Position numbers and translations under genes: made by a program. The notes under the pieces are model-generated. The model saw nothing but the letters and a program-made list of their open reading frames with translations. It ran no database searches and was not told where the DNA came from. From contig CANLDL010000001.1 of NCBI GenBank assembly GCA_947489425.1, positions 1,116,001 to 1,180,000 on the forward strand: a stretch of DNA of 64,000 nucleotides, read 5' to 3'. Shown here one piece after another: positions 26,653 to 35,777 of the stretch. Source of the stretch: an uncultured Pseudomonadales bacterium. GTDB taxonomy: Bacteria > Pseudomonadota > Gammaproteobacteria > Pseudomonadales > Cellvibrionaceae. The stretch's first letter is position 1. Each line of letters begins with the position of its first letter.

Positions 26653-27408
26653 TTATTGAGCGATAATTCTTTTAAATTGTTCTTGGACACTAGGTGAAGC
26701 CTGTTTATATAGATATAGGAGCCAATCGATAGAAACAGCAGGCGTATTTTGCTCTTTAGTTACTACGTATTCATTGGAGCGCTTAATAACTGAGGCATCT
26801 GTATTTGCAGAGCCTGATAACTGCGTATTAGGGATACTATTTATAGTATTTATTACAATAGGGCCACGAGCTAAATAGTTTAATGCTGCACTAGATTTTG
26901 TCTCATTGAACTTCTCAAGCTCACGCTCAAAATCACGCCCGATTTGTACGCCATCTCTCTCAAGTACTGCAACCTCTAACGGGATACTTTTACCCTCTTT
27001 AGATTGTATTACCCAATTAGGGTGTTTATTAAAATCATCTAAGTCTGACTCGCTATTAACTTGTGGTGCTTGCAGTGTCAGCGTTTGATCTGTGCTATCA
27101 AAAACAATGACAGAAGCTTCTGTTCGCTGGTAACGCAGGCCAGTATCATCATCGTCATTCTCGTCGATCCCTGCATTAAATTGTACGAGTAGCTGATTGA
27201 CGCCATTATTTAAAGTAACCGGATTCTTACGATGTAAGGCGTGGCCCTTACTGATTTTTTCGCCATTTACAGCAATCAGTATAATATCCTCAGCTAAATA
27301 AAGCTTAGTATCAGCCACAGCGGGTAAACTTAGCAAAAGTATTAAAGAAAATATCGAAAAATTAAAAAGAGGGGCTAATTTAAAAGAAATAAAAGGTGTA
27401 ATTTGCAT
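26653..27408 (-). CDS. DUF2057 (YccT/CsgI-like) exported protein
   Basis: A 251-aa protein with a long N-terminus and a signal peptide ending near LPAVADT. KLYLAEDIILIAVNGEKISKG, VTLNNGVNQLLVQFNAGI and the family's repeated strand pattern place it in DUF2057, whose E. coli member YccT (CsgI) inhibits curli assembly. The periplasm is the likely site. The insert ENDDDDTGLRYQRTEASVIVF is more acidic than usual. It runs leftward ahead of the small peptide gene. Confidence 0.78.
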   Translation of the reverse strand: MQITPFISFKLAPLFNFSIFSLILLLSLPAVADTKLYLAEDIILIAVNGEKISKGHALHRKNPVTLNNGVNQLLVQFNAGIDENDDDDTGLRYQRTEASVIVFDSTDQTLTLQAPQVNSESDLDDFNKHPNWVIQSKEGKSIPLEVAVLERDGVQIGRDFERELEKFNETKSSAALNYLARGPIVINTINSIPNTQLSGSANTDASVIKRSNEYVVTKEQNTPAVSIDWLLYLYKQASPSVQEQFKRIIAQ

Positions 27409-27643
27409 GAATCTTATCCATTGAACGAGTATTAATAACGATGACTCAAATTAACCCATTTATGTTACAGAAATAATACACTGTAAAAGAAATGAAATAT
27501 TTCAGATTAAAATGAGTGTATGAATTTCTGTTATATTTCTATTAGCCTCGCCCTTTGCCCCATATAGCCACATACAAACTAAATGGAGACTGCCACACTG
27601 GAATGCCTTTTATGACTAAGGTACCCTGTGCGCTTCGCTATTG

Positions 27644-27677
27644 GTATTAGAGCACTGCTATGGCAGTAACCTAATAC
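27644..27677 (+). promoter_or_regulatory. Two-tier hairpin in the leader of the DUF945 gene
   Basis: GTATTAG (27644-27650) pairs with CTAATAC (27671-27677), and inside it ACTGC (27654-27658) pairs with GCAGT (27663-27667). It ends 16 bases before the AAGG ribosome-binding site of the DUF945 gene. It could be a leader structure or a weak terminator of something upstream. Confidence 0.4.
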
Positions 27678-27703
27678 ACCATAAATAACATAAGGACGTT
27701 TAA

Positions 27704-29116
27704 ATGAAAAAATCTCTGGTCATTGGTGCGGCTATAGTCGCTATAGTCATGGTTACACCCAAGTTTCTTGCAGCCCCTATTAATCAACAGGTCGGTAATA
27801 TTGTTACAAAAATTAACGATGCCCCCGGTTATAAAGCAAGCATAACCGAACAGCACTCTGGGTGGTTTACTAGCTTTGCTAAAATTAATGTAGCTTTCGA
27901 TGTTAACACTAGCTCTGCATCCAGTCAGGATGGCAGTGATATATATGAGGATCTTAATGGCGAGCTCACCTTACATATCCAACATGGGCCTATTTTATTA
28001 GCTAATGGGATTTCGTTAGGTTTGGCCGCGTGGTCTATAGAGACAGATAAAACATTACTCAGAGACACTCTCAGCTACCCTGAATCACAGAGTATTTATA
28101 CAATTAAAGGCAATACTGGCTTTTCGGGAGATAGTCATTATAAAGACGAGATTGCTGCATTTTCTACGACCGAAAATACAGAAAATACGTTTAGTGGCTG
28201 GGCCGGTAAAGGTTTGATGTCAAATAGTGGTAGTTACTACTCCGGAGTAACTCAAGCGGTAAAGATTGCCAACGAAAATGCATCCGGCAGTATTGAGAAT
28301 ATTGCATTAAACATTGAGCTGGATGGAAATTGGCTAACTGCGCTAGATAACCCTATCTATAATTCTACTGGTAACTTTTCTATAGACTCCTTTAGCCTTA
28401 CACCAGCTGCAGCCCCCTTTGGTGCTAACCCATCAAAACCGTCACCAATAACTATCGACGGGCTTGCGATAAATTTCAAAACACAAAAAAATACTGATGA
28501 AACACTAATAGATACGTTGATTAATTATGGGTTTAAAAAGATTGAGTCGCCCACTTTATCAGCGAGCGACTTTATTTTTAATATGGAATTAAAAAATTTA
28601 GAAAAAGAGTTTCTCAAAGCCTACCAAAACACTGTGTCAGATCCAGAAGGGTATGAAGCAGGTTTACAAAAAATGCTAGAGAATAACCTATTAGCACAAC
28701 TACAAACCTCACCGGAAGTTAATATAAAGGAATTATCAATTCATATTGACGGCAACAAGTTTTCAGGAAATCTATTTACCAAAGTAGAAAACATAGATAC
28801 TTTGCCTGCACAGCTTAACGATACTAGATTTTGGATACAACATACTACCGCAAGCACTAACATTAAACTTGATAAAGCATTTGCGCTAACACTGGGAGAG
28901 TCTATTTTATTACCTCAGCTGGCTAACAACCCGGGCACCCAGAGCTTGCCGGTCTCACAACATAAGGAAATCGTTGCATCACAAGTGAATGGGATGCTGA
29001 GCGGGTTAATTGTACAAGGTCTTCTGGTAGAAAAGGATGAAAGCTACGAAGCTGATTTACGCCTTGAAAAAGGCCAAGCGACGATAAATGGTCAAGCAAC
29101 GCCACTGCCGTTTTAA
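27704..29116 (+). CDS. DUF945 (YdgA-like) family protein
   Basis: A 470-aa protein with an N-terminal hydrophobic anchor (SLVIGAAIVAIVMVTPKFLA) and a large periplasmic body. INQQVGNIVTKINDAPGYKASITEQHSGWFTS and the C-terminal repeat of short beta elements match the DUF945/YdgA family of periplasmic or inner-membrane-anchored proteins of unknown function. TAAGGA eight bases before the ATG supports the start. A hairpin lies in its leader. Confidence 0.82.
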   Translation: MKKSLVIGAAIVAIVMVTPKFLAAPINQQVGNIVTKINDAPGYKASITEQHSGWFTSFAKINVAFDVNTSSASSQDGSDIYEDLNGELTLHIQHGPILLANGISLGLAAWSIETDKTLLRDTLSYPESQSIYTIKGNTGFSGDSHYKDEIAAFSTTENTENTFSGWAGKGLMSNSGSYYSGVTQAVKIANENASGSIENIALNIELDGNWLTALDNPIYNSTGNFSIDSFSLTPAAAPFGANPSKPSPITIDGLAINFKTQKNTDETLIDTLINYGFKKIESPTLSASDFIFNMELKNLEKEFLKAYQNTVSDPEGYEAGLQKMLENNLLAQLQTSPEVNIKELSIHIDGNKFSGNLFTKVENIDTLPAQLNDTRFWIQHTTASTNIKLDKAFALTLGESILLPQLANNPGTQSLPVSQHKEIVASQVNGMLSGLIVQGLLVEKDESYEADLRLEKGQATINGQATPLPF

Positions 29117-29151
29117 ATAAATATATTAATATAAGAGTCTAGTGTAAACAG

Positions 29152-29931
29152 CTAGCCCTCGTAATAATATTTGATGACTGCGTTCTGTGTACCACCTTTT
29201 TCATTGGTGATATTAACGGCACCTTTAAAGCTTAATAATCGCCTAGTTTCTAAATCGTAAACCAAGGCAAGCGGCTTAACGAATAAGTTTAGTACAACAT
29301 TCGACGGTCTAATTAAAAAACAAGCTTGCGTTACTGTATCGTAAGCTTGTTTATAACAGCTCGCTGAATTAGATTTCTTAATAGTTAGCTTAATAGTATC
29401 TAAATGTACAGGGGATAGAAAATCCATCACTAGCTTTTCACCACCAACAAGCGTATACCAATATGCACGAACTGCCTCATCGAATCCTGCATCGATGACC
29501 AAATTATCTGCAGGCTCTATCTGTATTGATTTAATATCACTTTTATTTGGCTTGCGGTAGCTAACATTAATACCTAAATTACTATTGTCATTAAACACGG
29601 CTTTACGCAATTCATTATGGCGTAAATCTTTTTGGACAACATTAGGGCGGGTCAAGCTTGGAGAGTAATCGATGTTTTTAGTGGCTATTAGCGTCTGATC
29701 GATACTTCTGTATTCTACTTTCGTTTTTTTAGCATCGCTAGAAAAAATATGATACTCACAATAAAGCGGCTGATCAGTAATAGCATCTCGCACTTCGCCA
29801 ATTACATTGGCCTTGGAGACAGGCGAGATATGTTGACGACAAAATTCTGGGATATGACTCTCAGCTACAACATTAAAGGATGGGGAGAATATAAATAATA
29901 AGACAGTAAGGGAGCAATATCGATTCATCAT
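29152..29931 (-). CDS. Exported protein of unknown function
   Basis: A 259-aa protein with a signal peptide ending around NVVAES (residue 25). The mature part has regions such as VIGEVRDAITDQPLYCEYHIF, VRAYWYTLVGGEKLVMDFLSP and LALVYDLETRRLLSFKGAVN, a beta-rich pattern seen in many uncharacterised periplasmic proteins of gammaproteobacteria. Four Cys could pair in the periplasm. I cannot assign a named family. It lies between DUF945 and the cyclopropane synthase operon and is transcribed alone. Confidence 0.65.
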   Translation of the reverse strand: MMNRYCSLTVLLFIFSPSFNVVAESHIPEFCRQHISPVSKANVIGEVRDAITDQPLYCEYHIFSSDAKKTKVEYRSIDQTLIATKNIDYSPSLTRPNVVQKDLRHNELRKAVFNDNSNLGINVSYRKPNKSDIKSIQIEPADNLVIDAGFDEAVRAYWYTLVGGEKLVMDFLSPVHLDTIKLTIKKSNSASCYKQAYDTVTQACFLIRPSNVVLNLFVKPLALVYDLETRRLLSFKGAVNITNEKGGTQNAVIKYYYEG

Positions 29932-30100
29932 ATTTAAAAGTTTGAGCTATTCAATAAATATCTATTGCTAACCCACACCTTCCGATATTTTTAGTTAGCA
30001 ACGGCTACCATAGTTGTACTGATTATTTTCTCCCTTAGATTCATCACCTTACAAAAAACATACTTTAACAGACCAGTGGTTCTATACATTCGACAATAAG

Positions 30101-31369
30101 CTACTGCACTACAGGCAAATTTAGGCAGCGAGGTTTTGCCATTAGCATTTGTACCGTACCAATGGTTCTCTCACGAAAGCCACCTTCGCAATAGCAAAGA
30201 TAGTAATCCCACATTCGTACAAAAACATCATCGTAACCTTGCTCTTTTACAGCCTGCAGCTTATCTGTAAAGCGCTCACGCCAATGTTCTAGTGTCTTTG
30301 CATAATCGAGGGTGATATCTTCTATTCCAACAACTTGCATATCAGTATGCTTAGCAATCTTGTTCAACAGTACAGAGTTACAAGGCAGATGACCGCCTGG
30401 AAATATATATTTTTGAATAAAATCAGCACTCTTACTCGTAAGCGTGTAGCGTTGATCTGGCATTGTGATTGCCTGAATTAACATTAAGCCATCCTCTTTG
30501 AGGAGCTTGCTACACATTTCAAAATAACTTTTGTAATACTCAGGCCCAACAGCTTCTATCATTTCAATGGAGACTAATTTATCAAACTGGCCCGTTAAGT
30601 CGCGGTAATCATCGAGCAATACCGTCACCTTATCTTCTAAGCCTTCAGCCTTCACTTGTGCCACGGCATGGCGGTGCTGCTCCTTAGAAATTGTCGTTGT
30701 GGTTACACGACAACCGTAATGTTTTGCCGCATAAATTGCCATACCACCCCAACCGGTACCTATTTCTAGCAGGTGATCTTTTTTACTTAAACGTAGACGC
30801 TGACAAATATGATCTAACTTATAAGTTGCTGCTTCGTCTAAAGCAATGGTTTCGTTAGGATATATAGCCGCCGAGTACATCATTGTAGGATCTAAAAACA
30901 ATGAGAAAAAGTCATTACCAAGATCGTAGTGTGCAGCAATATTTAATTTAGAGTTTTCTTTGTTATTTGATCGAAATAGACGATGCGACCAGCCCATCAA
31001 TGTATTACTCAGCTTTGACCAACCATTATTTAGCTCGAGTACTAATTCCATATTTTGACAAAGTACTTGTATTACACTCACAAGGTTAGGTGAACTCCAA
31101 GAGCCTTTCATATAAGCCTCGGCAGTACCGATGGCACCGTTGAATAAAATGTCTCTGTATGTAGAATTATGTTTGATAATTACTGTTGCACTAATGCCTG
31201 CCTCAGGTTCTGACTGGCCAAAATGTAGATACTGGCCATTATCAACAATAGTTAAGCGCCCTTGTTTAAGTTTTGACAACCAACTAAGTATCAGCTTTTT
31301 CGCCCAACTATCGACAAAGGTCGATGATGACTCGCTGACTTTCTTGTTATCAATACTAACTGCTCTCAT
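30101..31369 (-). CDS. cfa: Cyclopropane-fatty-acyl-phospholipid synthase
   Basis: A 422-aa SAM-dependent enzyme that adds a methylene bridge to unsaturated acyl chains of membrane phospholipids. The SAM site LLEIGTGWGGMAIYAAKHYG and family blocks YDLGNDFFSLFLDPTMMYS, FDKLVSIEMIEAVG and FIQKYIFPGGHLP are all present. It is the last gene of a five-gene leftward operon that starts at 34832. In other bacteria this gene belongs to the ChrR-controlled ECF sigma regulon that answers singlet oxygen, which fits the divergent sigma/ChrR pair here. Confidence 0.93.
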   Translation of the reverse strand: MRAVSIDNKKVSESSSTFVDSWAKKLILSWLSKLKQGRLTIVDNGQYLHFGQSEPEAGISATVIIKHNSTYRDILFNGAIGTAEAYMKGSWSSPNLVSVIQVLCQNMELVLELNNGWSKLSNTLMGWSHRLFRSNNKENSKLNIAAHYDLGNDFFSLFLDPTMMYSAAIYPNETIALDEAATYKLDHICQRLRLSKKDHLLEIGTGWGGMAIYAAKHYGCRVTTTTISKEQHRHAVAQVKAEGLEDKVTVLLDDYRDLTGQFDKLVSIEMIEAVGPEYYKSYFEMCSKLLKEDGLMLIQAITMPDQRYTLTSKSADFIQKYIFPGGHLPCNSVLLNKIAKHTDMQVVGIEDITLDYAKTLEHWRERFTDKLQAVKEQGYDDVFVRMWDYYLCYCEGGFRERTIGTVQMLMAKPRCLNLPVVQ

Positions 31370-31398
31370 GAATAGGCTCCTACTAGCTCGTTCTTCAA

Positions 31399-32277
31399 TT
31401 ATTTAATACGCAATTTTTTTAAATTGTCTTTCTTTTTATAAGGTTTATTTGGTTTTTTTAATCTTTCTTGATTATTCAGGCTACTGTCTGGGCTACCATA
31501 AAAAGGAATACGCTTGATAAACAATTTAAACGCTTGCCAATAAATACCTGCGACAACCTTACTTGTCATTAATGGGTAGCGCCATAAAATAGAATTCATC
31601 GATTGAGAAGTCATGGCCTCACGTTTCAATGTTAAAGTCGCATCGAATATCGATTGTTGGTTTTTATGGACATCGATATGCACTAATAAGTTCTTATCAG
31701 GCGTTTTACCCACCCAGTGGTATTCCAGGTCTATTGGCTGAAAAGGTGATACATGCATTTTTTTGCTAAAAGTAAAAGCTTGTTTTTTGTCGTTGCTCTT
31801 TTCTGAATTATTGTTGTTAGTCTCTTCCACATTTAAGATATATTGGCAGCGCTCTCCCCAAGGGGTATTAGTGACCTCTGCGACAACGGTTTCTAAAGTA
31901 TTGCCCGTTTTATCAAAGCAGTAATAACAGGTAATAGGGTTAATAATAAAACCAAAGTAACGCAAATTAGCCAACATTCTGATAGGGCCTTCTGGCCTTT
32001 TACCATTTTCTCGCTCCAACCAATCAGCAAGGGCATCATAAAGCGATCCAGTTTGCTTTTTATCAAAAAAATCGGAGCGCTTAAACTGTGCAATGTTAAA
32101 TTTTTTACTCGACCACCAAGGGCTTTTGGAAAATACTTGATCAACTTCATACAAGTCTAGATAAACCATAAACACCTTATAAAAGAAGGAATGAGACTTG
32201 GGTGTAAAGCGCCTATGTCTTACTTCTCCTGAGTAAATAGCGCTATTTAGCTCTGTATATTTAGGTATTATTGCCAT
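31399..32277 (-). CDS. DUF1365 family protein
   Basis: A 292-aa protein with the family blocks IYSGEVRHRRFTPKSHSFFY, FIINPITCYYCFDKTGNTLE, VAEVTNTPWGERCQYIL and KKMHVSPFQPIDLEYHW. DUF1365 proteins are almost always encoded beside cyclopropane synthase and an FAD-dependent oxidoreductase, as here, and are thought to take part in lipid modification. The start lies three bases after the upstream gene. The C-terminus is strongly basic (KKPNKPYKKKDNLKKL). Confidence 0.88.
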   Translation of the reverse strand: MAIIPKYTELNSAIYSGEVRHRRFTPKSHSFFYKVFMVYLDLYEVDQVFSKSPWWSSKKFNIAQFKRSDFFDKKQTGSLYDALADWLERENGKRPEGPIRMLANLRYFGFIINPITCYYCFDKTGNTLETVVAEVTNTPWGERCQYILNVEETNNNNSEKSNDKKQAFTFSKKMHVSPFQPIDLEYHWVGKTPDKNLLVHIDVHKNQQSIFDATLTLKREAMTSQSMNSILWRYPLMTSKVVAGIYWQAFKLFIKRIPFYGSPDSSLNNQERLKKPNKPYKKKDNLKKLRIK

Positions 32278-32280
32278 AAT

Positions 32281-33546
32281 TTATAATGTGGCCCCTAACT
32301 TTTCAGTAACTCGTAGTGCACTGAGCACGCCATCCTCATGGAAGCCATTAGCCCAGTAAGCACCACAAAACCAAGTTTTATTAACACCATTGATATCACT
32401 CCATTTTGCCTGTGCTTCAACACTTTCCATAGAAAATACTGGATGAGTGTAGTTATAAACGCCCAGTATTTTTTCAGGATCTATTGCCTCGGTTTTATTT
32501 AATGTCACACAAAAGGTATCTTCACTTTCAATGGACTGCAAGATATTCATATCGTAGGTTAGTACCGGTGGCTTAGTTTCTGCGAGAGCATCCTGATCGT
32601 CGACAATTCGGTAGTTCCAACTCGACCAAGTTGAGCGTTTTTTCGGTAGCAAGCTAGTATCTGTATGCAAGACTACTTCATTATTTTGGTAAGGTATTGT
32701 ATTTAATACACCTATTTCCTCATCGCTAGGCTCAGCAAGCATCTTAAGTGCCTGATCGCTATGCGCGGCAATAACAACTTGATCAAATTCTTCATGGCTG
32801 CCATTCATTAATTCAAGCCGTACGCCCTCTGCATCGCGATAAACAGTTTTAATAGGAGTATCGAGTCGAATATTATCTTTAAAGTCTTTAATTAACGGCT
32901 CGATATAACTGTGCGAGCCGCCTTCAATAACATGCCATTGAGGGCGGTCATTAACACTTAATAAGCCATGATTTCTGAAAAAGTGTACAAAAAATTGTAG
33001 CGAGAAATTCTTCATGACATTGGTCGATGCAGACCAAATAGCAGCACCCATTGGAATTAAATATTTATCAGTAAATACTTGGGAGTAATTTTTTCGCCGT
33101 AGATATTCACCAAGGCTTATCTCAAGATATTCACCTCCACTATCGACATCCAGTAGTGACTCTTTATTAAATCGTAAAATGTCACGAATCATCGTCCAAT
33201 GCTTTGCATTAAATAAATTTCGACGCTGGGCGAACATAGTATTTAAATTAGTACCACTGTATTCCAAGCCTGTTTTATCACAAGAAACACTAAACCCCAT
33301 ATCTGTTGGTTTAGCGGCAACACCTAACTGAGCCAGTAATTTTTGGAAGTTTGGATAGGTCCAATCATTAAAAACAATAAAGCCGGTATCAATAGCGTAC
33401 TCTTTATCCTTGTGAACAATTTTCTTTGTTGCTGTATGACCACCTAAACGGCTGTCAGCCTCAAAAACTGTGATATCGTGCTGTCGATTAAGTATATAAG
33501 CAGCAGTCAATCCCGAGATACCTGCACCAATAATTGCTATTTTCAT
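32281..33546 (-). CDS. FAD-dependent amine-oxidase-like oxidoreductase
   Basis: A 421-aa flavoprotein. The N-terminus has the Rossmann motif IAIIGAGISGLTAAYILN, then FEADSRLGGHTATK. The substrate region shows AIDTGFIVFNDWTYPNFQKL, and the C-terminus FCGAYWANGFHEDGVLSAL closes the FAD site. It belongs to the predicted NAD/FAD-binding family linked to cyclopropane synthases. It lies three bases upstream of DUF1365 in the operon. A role in oxidising or desaturating acyl chains is inferred. Confidence 0.88.
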   Translation of the reverse strand: MKIAIIGAGISGLTAAYILNRQHDITVFEADSRLGGHTATKKIVHKDKEYAIDTGFIVFNDWTYPNFQKLLAQLGVAAKPTDMGFSVSCDKTGLEYSGTNLNTMFAQRRNLFNAKHWTMIRDILRFNKESLLDVDSGGEYLEISLGEYLRRKNYSQVFTDKYLIPMGAAIWSASTNVMKNFSLQFFVHFFRNHGLLSVNDRPQWHVIEGGSHSYIEPLIKDFKDNIRLDTPIKTVYRDAEGVRLELMNGSHEEFDQVVIAAHSDQALKMLAEPSDEEIGVLNTIPYQNNEVVLHTDTSLLPKKRSTWSSWNYRIVDDQDALAETKPPVLTYDMNILQSIESEDTFCVTLNKTEAIDPEKILGVYNYTHPVFSMESVEAQAKWSDINGVNKTWFCGAYWANGFHEDGVLSALRVTEKLGATL

Positions 33547-33594
33547 TTATACCCTTAATTAAGTGTTATTACATGTATTATTACTAGGTGAAAT

Positions 33595-34398
33595 TCAGCC
33601 GCGACGCATCTTAGGTGCAAGCAAGCGATACCATACCGATGAGAAGCATGATAGGCACCTTAGCAGCCAATAAAAACGTCTTGGAAAATTAATAAATAAT
33701 TTTCTCTTATCCATATTTTTGATAATCGTCTGTGCGGCTTTTTCTGCTGATATGATAAAGGGCATAGGAAAGTCATTGAGATCAGTCATAGGTGTTTTGA
33801 CAAATCCAGGGCGCACAATACTAATATCGAAGTCCTCTTTTGAGAGATCCATTCTGAGCGCTTTTAAAAAGTAATCTGCCGCTGCTTTTGAAGCACCATA
33901 AATTTCTGCACGCGGAAACCCAGCAACAACGGTTAAACTCGTCACACCGACGATATAAGGTCTATGGCTAGAGTTTTTAAGCAATGGCATCGCGATATTG
34001 ACAGAGTTGACCAGGCCAAAGAAATTAACATCAAATACTTTTTTATAACTAGGCATGTCAAACGCCAAATCATTCTCGTATTCGACAACACCAGCAGCCA
34101 AAATAGCCACATCAATAGACTCAACACGGCTAGATAACTGCTCACGAGCTTGATCGACTAGCGACTCATCAGAGACATCTAATGGTAGAGGTAATATTTT
34201 TTGAGGGGATATTTTAGCGAGATCATTAAGCTTGGAGACACTACGTGCACTCACTATGACAACGGCGCCCATGTTAGCAAGGTCAACGGCTAAGCAGCGC
34301 CCAATACCAGAACTTGCACCAGTTATCCAAACTGTCTTGCCCTCCCAAGATTCCCTGTTATCTGTTAATCCACTCACAGCAGCCTCGGAACGACTCAC
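33595..34398 (-). CDS. Short-chain dehydrogenase/reductase
   Basis: A 267-aa SDR. The cofactor motif is VWITGASSGIGRCLAVDLA, with NFFGLVN and the catalytic pair in AEIYGASKAAADYFLKAL (Tyr-x3-Lys), then IVRPGFVKTPMTD. The substrate is unknown. It starts two bases after the NTF2-like gene and belongs to the lipid-modifying operon. A long N-terminal run (VSGLTDNRESWEGK) precedes the first strand, and an internal start is possible. Confidence 0.9.
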   Translation of the reverse strand: MSRSEAAVSGLTDNRESWEGKTVWITGASSGIGRCLAVDLANMGAVVIVSARSVSKLNDLAKISPQKILPLPLDVSDESLVDQAREQLSSRVESIDVAILAAGVVEYENDLAFDMPSYKKVFDVNFFGLVNSVNIAMPLLKNSSHRPYIVGVTSLTVVAGFPRAEIYGASKAAADYFLKALRMDLSKEDFDISIVRPGFVKTPMTDLNDFPMPFIISAEKAAQTIIKNMDKRKLFINFPRRFYWLLRCLSCFSSVWYRLLAPKMRRG

Positions 34399-34400
34399 AG

Positions 34401-34832
34401 CTATGCTGCTTTAGTCATGCGTGATTTGATCAAACGAATCGCACCACCTAATAGCGGAATATGCTCATAAACCATTGAGCCCATATCATAAAAATCTTCA
34501 TGTGAGGTTATTTTCCCACCTGAAAATTGAAGAATACTGGTGCCAATCAACTCTAGCCGTGCATTATTTTTAATGGCTCTATGGCTGTATTCCATTCTCC
34601 ACTTTAGACAAATGGATTTTTCACTGGCGATTTCTTCGGTAAAAATAAACCGACAGTAAGTAAGATTTTCACAGGTCTCGCCAAAATACGCTTTTAGTGC
34701 CTCTACTCCTTTAATTCGATGTAAAGGATCTATAAAAACGGCATCTTTAGCATATATTTCATCAAGACAATCGAATGATTTTTGATCAAATGATTCATAG
34801 TAAAGCTTAAGTTTTTCTATTAGCGTTGTCAT
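34401..34832 (-). CDS. NTF2/SnoaL-like protein, first gene of the lipid operon
   Basis: A 143-aa cone-fold protein: LKLYYESFDQKSFDCLDEIY, DAVFIDPLHRIKGVEALKAYF and GTSILQFSGGKITSHEDFYD follow the NTF2/SnoaL pattern. Such a gene commonly heads this type of SDR/FAD/DUF1365/cfa operon. Its transcription probably starts from the ECF-type promoter at 34911-34938. The biochemical role is unknown. Confidence 0.85.
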   Translation of the reverse strand: MTTLIEKLKLYYESFDQKSFDCLDEIYAKDAVFIDPLHRIKGVEALKAYFGETCENLTYCRFIFTEEIASEKSICLKWRMEYSHRAIKNNARLELIGTSILQFSGGKITSHEDFYDMGSMVYEHIPLLGGAIRLIKSRMTKAA

Positions 34833-34910
34833 ATTGAACCCACTTTATCGTATTGTGGTTAGTTGTGTGACTCTAAAAGGCATTATCTATATGCCCAAAA
34901 TTTACTATCA

Positions 34911-34938
34911 GTTACGTGACACATTTTTATACAGATCA
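34911..34938 (-). promoter_or_regulatory. ECF-type promoter of the lipid operon
   Basis: Read on the minus strand, TGATC is followed after exactly 17 bases by CGTAAC. The plus-strand site at 34952-34979 has GATC, 17 bases, CGTAAC. This fits the TGATC/CGTA pattern known for RpoE-ChrR (ECF11-like) promoters. It lies 79 bases before the NTF2-like start. Confidence 0.6.
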
Positions 34939-34951
34939 CCCCACAATTAAT

Positions 34952-34979
34952 AGATCCAAACAACTTACTGTAGCGTAAC
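34952..34979 (+). promoter_or_regulatory. ECF-type promoter of the sigma/anti-sigma operon
   Basis: AGATC (GATC at 34953-34956) is followed after 17 bases by CGTAAC (34974-34979). It is the same element and spacing as on the opposite strand. It would let the sigma factor activate its own gene, starting at 35066. Confidence 0.6.
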
Positions 34980-35065
34980 AGTGAGTAATAATTGTTGGAT
35001 AAAATTAGCCTACGAGTAGGTAGGACCAGTTATTCAACATATTCATTCAGACGAGGCGAAAATTT

Positions 35066-35701
35066 GTGCATAAAGCTGTAGAATTGAAGCAATCTTATAT
35101 AGACAATAATAAAGCTTCTATGGAATCAGATACTAGTACTAAGAAACCAACATCGTTTTGGAATGAACACCTATTAATGGTTGGCAAGAGCCAAGATAGA
35201 CTTTCATTTAAAGCACTTTATGAGCATTTTGGCCCATTGCTTAAAAGTTATTTTATGTCCAAGTTTCCTAACCAACATTCGCTACAGATGATGGATGAAC
35301 TTGTACAGGAAACTATGATTAAAGTATGGCAAAAAGCAAATAGCTACGATCAAAGCAAGGCAGCTGCTAGTACGTGGATATTCACGCTAGCAAGAAACAC
35401 CCGTATTGACATGCTCAGACGTCAAAATAAGTATGCCAATACAACATCAATAGAAACAGAAGAGATCTGGGAAGATACGACAGAAAGTGGTCCCTATCAT
35501 ATGCTGCAAAGCCACAGGCAGGCAGACGATATAAGGGTTTCGCTAGAGAAGCTACCAGAAGAACAAGCACTTGTGATTAGAAAGGTTTATATGGAATCTA
35601 AATCACACAGTGAAGTTGCTGAGGAGTTGAATCTACCTCTGGGAACGGTTAAGTCAAGAGTTAGACTTGCTCAAAACAAATTGCAGTCACTCATACAGTA
35701 G
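35066..35701 (+). CDS. rpoE: ECF RNA polymerase sigma factor (RpoE/ECF11-like)
   Basis: A 211-aa sigma-70 family factor. Region 2 is seen in FKALYEHFGPLLKSYFMSKF through MDELVQETMIKVWQKANSYD and AASTWIFTLARNTRIDMLRR. Region 4 is RVSLEKLPEEQALVIRKVYMESKSHSEVAEELNLPLGTVKSRVRLA. The start is GTG, supported by GAGG nine bases upstream. It is followed by a ChrR-type anti-sigma gene, so the factor is probably released by singlet oxygen or related stress. The symbol is given by analogy with the Rhodobacter RpoE-ChrR pair, not E. coli RpoE. Confidence 0.88.
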   Translation: MHKAVELKQSYIDNNKASMESDTSTKKPTSFWNEHLLMVGKSQDRLSFKALYEHFGPLLKSYFMSKFPNQHSLQMMDELVQETMIKVWQKANSYDQSKAAASTWIFTLARNTRIDMLRRQNKYANTTSIETEEIWEDTTESGPYHMLQSHRQADDIRVSLEKLPEEQALVIRKVYMESKSHSEVAEELNLPLGTVKSRVRLAQNKLQSLIQ

Positions 35702-35777
35702 TTATTAACACAAGTAGCTGTGATTAACAGTTACTAATAGAAAAGCACCACTTTAAGAATTTTTATAGGCAAGCATT

